A stretch of DNA of 64,000 bases from Gemmatimonadota bacterium (GTDB taxonomy: Bacteria > Gemmatimonadota > Gemmatimonadetes > Palauibacterales > KS3-K002): assembly GCA_020344215.1 (NCBI GenBank), contig CP070815.1:2017132-2081131 (forward strand), given 5' to 3'. The notes under the pieces were generated by a model. That model had not been told where the DNA came from. It searched no databases and was given only the letters and a program-made list of their open reading frames with translations. Shown piece by piece: positions 59,156-64,000 of the stretch (the stretch's first letter is position 1; each line of letters begins with the position of its first letter). Made by a program: the position numbers and the translations under genes.

Positions 59156-59791
59156 ATGTCATTCCGGATGGAGATCTGGCCCTTACGAGAAAGTCGCCGT
59201 GATTTTGCCCGGGCCCTGCTGGATAGGATGGATATCTATTGGACACGGGTAACGACCGTAGGTCATGACTCGGCCCCGCCGGGGGGCGCCCGGTGTCGGG
59301 TTGTGGGTACTCGAGCCCAGTGCGACTATGCGCCGAGCCGGATTGACAAGCAGCGGCTCAGGGCCCTTCTCAATGGGTGGATGTGGTGTGGAAGAGAAGG
59401 TAGATACATGGACCTACGGCGAGTAGAGCGCTTTCAGAATCCGAGAATGTCCAGCAGAAGTGTGGCTTTTGAAGCCATAAGACAGAACCGTCCTGCAGGC
59501 GCAGTCATGTTCCTTCATGAAGAGATCGAAAGATCCACGGCGCCGTACTTCTTTGGGCCAAGACTGTGGGATGGATGGGGCTACAACCAGTATTTCAGTA
59601 ATCTGCTACGTTGGGACGATCATCACTGCCACGGCTTGGTTGCGCGCGTAGCATGGGAATACGCGCGGACTAGAGCTGGAGGTGGCCCGTCGTTACATCC
59701 TGTGTGGCAGGCGGCGCGCTACTGGCTTGATGAGAATCGTAACAGAGGTCCTTACCGATACTACGCTTTCAGGTTTGAAGAAGACGCTTAA
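59156..59791 (+). CDS. Orphan protein of unknown function
   Basis: 211 residues. I do not recognise it. It is rich in Arg, Trp and Tyr; a His-rich patch (RWDDHHCHGLVARVAWEYAR, ~163-182) and FLHEEIERS could bind metal. No membrane segment or signal peptide. The start is fixed by AGGAGGT (59142-59148) seven bases before the ATG. 89 bp after the previous orphan gene and with the same atypical codon use, so they may be one acquired pair or two separate cassettes. Confidence 0.7.
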   Translation: MSFRMEIWPLRESRRDFARALLDRMDIYWTRVTTVGHDSAPPGGARCRVVGTRAQCDYAPSRIDKQRLRALLNGWMWCGREGRYMDLRRVERFQNPRMSSRSVAFEAIRQNRPAGAVMFLHEEIERSTAPYFFGPRLWDGWGYNQYFSNLLRWDDHHCHGLVARVAWEYARTRAGGGPSLHPVWQAARYWLDENRNRGPYRYYAFRFEEDA

Positions 59792-59808
59792 GGAACACAC
59801 AGAGTGGT

Positions 59809-59930
59809 GAGGTGGCGTTGCATTAGGTCCCAGCCGCGCTGATGGGCTGTCGGTCGCCGATCCTCTGGCGGATAGCGGGATAGCTGAGACAGCCCCACGG
59901 CCGTCGAGCTCCTGGTCGGCGGGACAGTTC
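59809..59930. repeat. Degenerate ~100-bp repeat, unit B
   Basis: Shares with unit C, in the same order: GAGGTG-x-CG, TTAGG-x-C, TAG-xx-TGAG-x-CAGCCCC (59881-59896) and CTGGTC(A)GGCGGGA (59913-59924). With unit A it shares TGGCGTTGCA. Confidence 0.55.
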
Positions 59931-59968
59931 CCACAAGGCCAAACTCACTCCCAGCGCCCATTACTTGT

Positions 59969-60021
59969 GACTAACTCCGGGGATGCAACCAGTAGCTGGC
60001 GATGAGGTGCCGGGGTTAGGC
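59969..60021. repeat. 53-bp imperfect palindrome, attC-like
   Basis: GACTAACTCCGG (59969-59980) faces CCGGGGTTAGGC (60010-60021): 10 of 12 positions pair. An inner CCAG-TAG-CTGG mini-stem lies between. Read on the - strand the outer boxes are GCCTAAC (perfect RYYYAAC) and GTTAGTC (near GTTRRRY), the form of an integron attC site. Confidence 0.4.
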
Positions 60022-60098
60022 CATCAGCGAGCTTCGCGCGCAAGAGGGCGCGTAGTGTGAGGCAGCCCCTGGCGGGCTTCTGGTCAGGCGGGAACGCT
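60004..60098. repeat. Degenerate ~100-bp repeat, unit C
   Basis: Contains GGCAGCCCCTGGCGGGC (60061-60077), close to the CAGCCCCTTAGGCGGGC end of Vibrio cholerae repeats, followed by CTTCTGGTCAGGC, nearly identical to unit A. Overlaps the end of the - strand small ORF. Confidence 0.5.
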
Positions 60099-60287
60099 GC
60101 GAGCGAGTCGGCTCGGGGCCGAGGCAATTATCTCGTGTAGCAAGCGCATTACGGCCACGACGCGCGACTCATGTGCTGCTTGGAGCAGGGCCAGCTTCTC
60201 ATCGTCGATCGCGAACGCCGTCACGGTCCGGGTGGCGGACAAGACCCGCACTGCCAACGCCGACCCGATCCTTGTTGTAGTGACCAC
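60084..60287 (-). CDS. Possible small protein
   Basis: 67 residues on the - strand (VRVLSATRTVTAFAIDDEK, LALLQAAHESRVVAVMRLLHEI). GC-rich third positions and an amphipathic helix make it plausible, but no ribosome-binding site or homology signature is seen. Its stop lies in repeat unit C, the expected relation between a cassette gene and its attC site. Confidence 0.3.
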   Translation of the reverse strand: MVTTTRIGSALAVRVLSATRTVTAFAIDDEKLALLQAAHESRVVAVMRLLHEIIASAPSRLARSVPA

Positions 60288-60457
60288 AACTGTGCTCCTC
60301 GGTTGGACGTGGGGCGTTGGGTCGGGTTGCCGGCCTGGCTGCCGGGGAAATCTCCAGGCGAGCGGCAGAGCGCTGGGCGTTCCGGCGGAGAGAGTCTGGG
60401 CGAAGGTCCAAAGCCCGCGGCGCCCTTGAAACCTCCAGTCAGACTTTCTGTGGAGTT

Positions 60458-60880
60458 TTAGTCCGCCGGCGTCACCCAGATAAACTCGTCCTTGCGGACC
60501 CAGCCCCGCGGCGCGCCCTGGACTATCCTTGGCTGCTTGAGGTACCTGTCCAAAATCTGGTCGGGCCGCTTCCCGGCTCCGGCTATGTGCATGTTGAGGA
60601 ACATCCGGGCCTTCGCGCCAGCGGCGTCATGGTGTTCCCATTCCTTGACGCCGATACAGACCAGCACACCACCGTCCCGGGGCATCGCTTTCTGTACCTG
60701 CGGTTCGAGCCTCTTGAATTCCTGGCTGATTCGCCAGGCGAGCCCGAGCCCACCGAGCCAGGATACGGCCGCGTGGAGGGCCTCGACGCCCGCACCGAGT
60801 GTTTGGCCTCTTGCCGACGGGCCGCCGACGAACGGCTTCTTGGGGTTCACTTGAAGAGTGTGAAACTTGTACTTGGGCAT
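60458..60880 (-). CDS. Conserved-looking hypothetical protein
   Basis: 140 residues, unrecognised. MPKYKFHTLQ..., a helical centre (GVEALHAAVSWLGGLGLAWRI), then EFKRLEPQVQKAMPRDGGVLVCIGVKEWE and GWVRKDEFIWVTP. The start is supported by GGAGG seven bases upstream of the ATG on the - strand. The in-frame ATG further out (60913) is not. An overlapping + strand frame is a shadow. Confidence 0.6.
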   Translation of the reverse strand: MPKYKFHTLQVNPKKPFVGGPSARGQTLGAGVEALHAAVSWLGGLGLAWRISQEFKRLEPQVQKAMPRDGGVLVCIGVKEWEHHDAAGAKARMFLNMHIAGAGKRPDQILDRYLKQPRIVQGAPRGWVRKDEFIWVTPAD

Positions 60881-60909
60881 ACTGAGCCTCCGGCCTTCAC
60901 CAGGTTGGG

Positions 60910-62034
60910 TCACCTATTTGAGGCCCCATCTGCCGCAAACGTTAAAGCGAGGAGGCGGCTAATGAAATCGCTGGTCCGGTCGATGCTCCCCGGAAGGGAT
61001 AGCGGGTCGTGGCTGCCGCCCACGTACACGTAGTACTCGTATTCCGGTTCCCCGCGCCCCATTGCTACCATCACGTCATTGAGGCGCCTGGCTTCGCCGA
61101 CGGGTACGACATCGTCGGCCGTGCCGTGGTGCACCTGGAGCTGGGGCAGCCGCTCGGCGAAGTAGACAGGTGAGCGGCGGACCAGCTCGGGCCGCACGTC
61201 GGCGATGGTCAGCTGGCCGTTCTTCAGCGGCTGGATGTACTCGTCGTTCAGGTACTCGAGTCCGGGCAGATCGCGCAGGCTGCCACGCAGCGCCTCTTCC
61301 ACGACGTCCTGAACGAAGGGACCGAAGAAGTCGGTGGGTCCGAAGAATTCCACCACGATGTCGATCGTCGGGTCGCGCTCCGCCATGAGCAGCCCCACGC
61401 AGGCGCCGCGGCTGAAGCCGATGATGCCGACGCGGCTCATGTCCGCTTCCGGCGTAGTGGCGGCGACGACATTGATCAAGGCGAGCGCGTCATCGACGTC
61501 GCGGTCCCAGGGGCTGGGCGGCCCGTCAGACGAATAGGTCGTCCCGTCGAACACCAAGGGCTCGGCGCGGAAGGACGGCGCGACGAAGACGAAGTTCTGC
61601 AGGTCATCGCCTAGTATGAAGGGCAGAAGTGGTAACGTCGCGTCGATGTCGATGCCACCATCGCCGCCGTGCGTGTAGACGAGGACCGGCAGGCTGCCGG
61701 GCAGGGCGCCGTCGGGAACGAGGATAGCGCCGTAGTGGCGCACGCCGTCCACGGTATGAGAGACGATGCGCAGCGTTGCGTCGATGCCGCCGATCTGCAG
61801 GGCGGAGGATGACTCTTCCTGGTCGCCCTGGGCCGTCACGTCGCGGCTCGCCCATTCGTCTGAGATGGCGTTGATCTCGGCCTGGCTGGGCTCGGCGAAG
61901 AGCACGTCGAAGTCGACGCCCTCGATAATTCGGTCCTGGGGCTCCGTCGAGTCGTCGCCGCACCCCGGGAGTAAGAGCAGCGTGGCGCATGCCAGCAGAA
62001 GGTAGCGCAGGCTCGCCAACCGTTTCGTGATCAT
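60910..62034 (-). CDS. Secreted lipoprotein alpha/beta-hydrolase (S9-like)
   Basis: 374 residues. Type II signal peptide with lipobox LLPGC (Cys25). Hydrolase core: VLVYTHGGDGG (oxyanion region), nucleophile Ser208 in GFSRG, Asp308 in HGTADDVVPV and His342 in GGSHDP, all in the order of prolyl-oligopeptidase-like or dienelactone-hydrolase-like esterases. Substrate unknown; it should face the periplasm or the outside. GAGGGA lies 8 bp before the ATG. Confidence 0.85.
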   Translation of the reverse strand: MITKRLASLRYLLLACATLLLLPGCGDDSTEPQDRIIEGVDFDVLFAEPSQAEINAISDEWASRDVTAQGDQEESSSALQIGGIDATLRIVSHTVDGVRHYGAILVPDGALPGSLPVLVYTHGGDGGIDIDATLPLLPFILGDDLQNFVFVAPSFRAEPLVFDGTTYSSDGPPSPWDRDVDDALALINVVAATTPEADMSRVGIIGFSRGACVGLLMAERDPTIDIVVEFFGPTDFFGPFVQDVVEEALRGSLRDLPGLEYLNDEYIQPLKNGQLTIADVRPELVRRSPVYFAERLPQLQVHHGTADDVVPVGEARRLNDVMVAMGRGEPEYEYYVYVGGSHDPLSLPGSIDRTSDFISRLLALTFAADGASNR

Positions 62035-62065
62035 GGAGCGTTCCCTCGTTTGATGTGGTGACTAC

Positions 62066-62093
62066 ACAATACCGCCCTCCCTCTTCGCCGCAA
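62066..62093 (-). promoter_or_regulatory. Possible promoter of the hydrolase gene
   Basis: On the - strand TTGCGG (62093-62088), 16-bp spacer, TATTGT (62071-62066), ending ~32 bp before the ATG. The match is moderate. Confidence 0.35.
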
Positions 62094-62241
62094 TCCTCGG
62101 GCTCCGGGGCACGTGTCGTCCGGCGCTGCCCGGGCGCTTGACGATTCTGTGATCCGCCGGTCGCAGGCTGGTCTGGCGGACCATGGGGGTGCCGATTGCG
62201 AGGGCGAGGAGGATAGGTCGGGTGAGGAGAGTGGGGAGGGC

Positions 62242-64000
62242 GTGAGCGAGCGGCGGGCGCCGAGGATGAGGCCGCTGGCTCTGGCGGCGCTGGCCCTCAT
62301 CGCTGGACTGTTGCTCGGGCTCAGGGGCGTGGACCGGGTTCTCCCCGGAGCCGCCTTTCTTGCCGTAGCAGCGGGTTTGGCCGCCGTGCTCTTCGACCGG
62401 CGCGGGCTGGCGGTGGCAGCGGCACTTCTCAGCATCTCGGCGGGCGGGCTGGCGATTGGACTGAGCTCGCGGGAGCGTGCGGCGCGGGATTGCCGGGTAG
62501 GCTGGGAATCGGGCCGGGACGTCCAGCTGAGAGGTGTCGCGCTCGGCTACCTCCCGGCCGGCGAGCAGGGGGGTGTGCGGCTCCGCCCCAACTCGCGGGC
62601 GGGCGACGAGACATGCGAATGGAGTGGCGCCGTTCGCGTATGGACGGAGGGGCCGCTGCGGCCCGGCGTCGTTTACGAGGTAGAAGGTGCGTGGCAGCCC
62701 AGTCGAAGGCCAGGCCGCTGGCCGCGACCGCCCGATAGGAGAGGTTGGATCGCGGCACGCAGCATCTCAACGGTGGGAGCCGCCGATCCGCGCCGGCATC
62801 CCTTCCTCCGCGCCCGCGGTGCGCTGGCCGAGCAGCTGTGGAAAGCGTACCCGCGCCGCTGGGCTCCGCTGGCTCAAGCGCTCGTCCTGGGCGGGCGCGA
62901 GACGATCGACCCGGAGGTCTCCCGGCGAATCGCACGCGCCGGGCTTGCCCACCTGCTTGCCATTTCAGGTCTTCACGTTGGCATGCTGGCGGCGGCGATC
63001 TTCGCTGTGGCCCGCATCGCGCGGACCCCATCTCGTTCAGCGCATCTGGTCACCGTCGCCGCTACCTTCGCCTACGTGCTGTTGATCGGCGCACCGGCGT
63101 CGGCGGTGCGCGCCGGGCTCATGGTGTTCCTCTGGACGCTGACTCGGCTGGCCGGGCGCGCGTCGTCGCCCTTCGACGTGCTGGGATTGGCGGCGGTCGT
63201 CTTGCTGCTCGTCCGGCCGTGGAGCGCGCTGGAGCCGGGTTTTCAGCTTTCCTTCACCGGCGCGGCCGCGGTGGGGTATGCCGGTGCCGAGTCTCAGCGG
63301 TCCAGGTGGTTGAGGGAGCGGCCCGCCCTCCTGAGGGCGCTCATCATGGGCGTGCTCGTCAGTACGGCCACCGTGCTCCTCATAGCGCCAATCACCGCGC
63401 TCCATTTCGGGCGCGTAACACCAGCAGCCGTCCTCGGCAACCTGGCCGCCGTCCCGCTGCTGGCGCTCGCCATGCCGGCGCTCTTCATCTCGGCGCTACT
63501 GTCGCCCTGGCCAGCGCTCGCAGCGTGGCCGGGGTACGCCGCGGTGGCTGCGCTGCACGCCATCGATGGCTTGGCGCACTTGCTGAGTGGGATCCGCTGG
63601 GCTTCGTTGGAAGTCGCACGGCCGGCCCTTGTGCCGGCGCTGGCGTATGCGCTTCTGCTGGTGCTCGGCGCACACGCCCTCCACGGGGCCCGGCAGCGGC
63701 GTCGCTTCATTATGGCCCTCGGCCTGACGGCAGCGGTTGCGATCAGCTGGCCGGTCCTGCAAGGATGGTTCCCGACGGGCCATCTCTCGGTGTACGTGCT
63801 GGACGTCGGGCAGGGGGATGCCATCGCCATCGCGACGCCGAGGGGACACTGGTTGCTGGTGGACGCCGGGCCGAGGTCGGGCGATTTCGATGCAGGTACG
63901 CAGCGCGTTGTGCCGTTCTTGCGGGAGCAAGGCGTACAACGCCTCGCCGCCTGGCTGACGACCCACCCCGATCTGGACCACGCAGGGGGCGCCCGGGCCG
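62242..64000 (+). CDS. comEC: ComEC/Rec2-family DNA uptake channel protein, C-terminally cut by the window
   Basis: About 586 residues are present. Order: N-terminal transmembrane helices (LALAALALIAGLLLGLRG), a DUF4131/OB-like region, the Competence domain with AGLAHLLAISGLHVGMLAAA (Ile241 to Ser242 region) and many helices, then the start of a metallo-beta-lactamase domain (YVLDVGQGDAIAI, HPDLDHAGG). ComEC carries single-stranded DNA across the inner membrane in transformation and may degrade the other strand. The GTG at 62242 has GAGGAGA 12 bp upstream; the ATG at 62266 is an alternative. It diverges from the hydrolase gene. Confidence 0.93.
   Translation, partial: MSERRAPRMRPLALAALALIAGLLLGLRGVDRVLPGAAFLAVAAGLAAVLFDRRGLAVAAALLSISAGGLAIGLSSRERAARDCRVGWESGRDVQLRGVALGYLPAGEQGGVRLRPNSRAGDETCEWSGAVRVWTEGPLRPGVVYEVEGAWQPSRRPGRWPRPPDRRGWIAARSISTVGAADPRRHPFLRARGALAEQLWKAYPRRWAPLAQALVLGGRETIDPEVSRRIARAGLAHLLAISGLHVGMLAAAIFAVARIARTPSRSAHLVTVAATFAYVLLIGAPASAVRAGLMVFLWTLTRLAGRASSPFDVLGLAAVVLLLVRPWSALEPGFQLSFTGAAAVGYAGAESQRSRWLRERPALLRALIMGVLVSTATVLLIAPITALHFGRVTPAAVLGNLAAVPLLALAMPALFISALLSPWPALAAWPGYAAVAALHAIDGLAHLLSGIRWASLEVARPALVPALAYALLLVLGAHALHGARQRRRFIMALGLTAAVAISWPVLQGWFPTGHLSVYVLDVGQGDAIAIATPRGHWLLVDAGPRSGDFDAGTQRVVPFLREQGVQRLAAWLTTHPDLDHAGGARA

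Larger units (their letters stand above)
59792..60083. other. Non-coding stretch with repeat unit B and attC-like palindrome
   Basis: 292 bp. Apart from repeat unit B (59809-59930), the palindrome at 59969-60021 and the start of unit C, no coding sequence is supported. Confidence 0.5.

Noticed and set aside
60317..61033. A 238-codon + strand frame opposite the - strand hypothetical at 60458-60880.
   Set aside because: The - strand gene has GGAGG at a correct distance; the + strand product looks random.

Overview
The window is a 64-kb, high-GC, gene-dense bacterial segment carrying mostly housekeeping genes on the + strand. The organism is probably a Gram-negative rod with an outer membrane. 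Evidence for this is the FadL/PorV-like barrel, several lipobox lipoproteins, a DAP-type MurE, and a complete dcw (division and cell wall) cluster with ftsQ, ftsA and ftsZ. The TPR-rich proteins, DUF4388 (PATAN) proteins, Roadblock/MglA module and PorV-like proteins suggest Gemmatimonadota or a neighbouring phylum; this placement is inference.

Layout. (1) 1-6796: end of a YggS-type PLP protein, divIVA-like gene, purine nucleoside phosphorylase, ileS (type 2, with a GIHH signature), DksA/TraR zinc-finger protein, lspA and rluD. (2) 6793-22286: a 15.4-kb chemosensory operon read from a near-consensus promoter that overlaps the rluD stop codon. It holds cheW, cheY, cheA, cheC, a 899-residue TPR protein, two PATAN-winged helix-TPR paralogues, three Roadblock proteins, an MglA-like GTPase, a DnaA-like AAA+ protein without the DNA-binding domain, cheR, cheD, cheB and a double CheW. 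No chemoreceptor, flagellar or pilus gene is present. (3) 22332-25610: a membrane-anchored gluzincin-like protein, a small membrane protein, tRNA-Val(UAC) and a secreted TPR protein closed by an intrinsic terminator. (4) 25663-44151: a full dcw cluster, mraZ-rsmH-ftsL-ftsI-murE-murF-mraY-murD-ftsW-murG-murC-murB-ftsQ-ftsA-ftsZ, followed by an M23 peptidase. It has a strong promoter, a MraZ-type operator and a structured leader before rsmH. (5) 44383-57486: recG, asnS, mazG (- strand), alr, a DUF1844 protein, a lipoprotein, an outer-membrane protein, the methylthiotransferases mtaB and miaB, a LapA-like protein, an integral membrane protein (- strand) and a signal-peptidase-like protein whose usual lysine is arginine. 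(6) 57487-60880: a sparse accessory stretch with lower-GC orphan genes, including a possible caspase-fold protein, and degenerate ~100-bp repeats that recall integron attC sites. (7) 60910-64000: a secreted lipoprotein alpha/beta-hydrolase (- strand) and the first ~586 codons of comEC, which runs off the window.

How the parts work together: region 4 with alr, ftsW, ftsI and the M23 peptidase makes and divides the murein wall. Region 2 looks like one signalling device in which a CheA/CheY/CheB pathway is wired to a small-GTPase polarity switch with TPR and PATAN adaptors, plausibly steering surface motility or cell polarity. It is the best candidate for an undescribed system. Region 6 is the best candidate for horizontally acquired, unrecognised genes.
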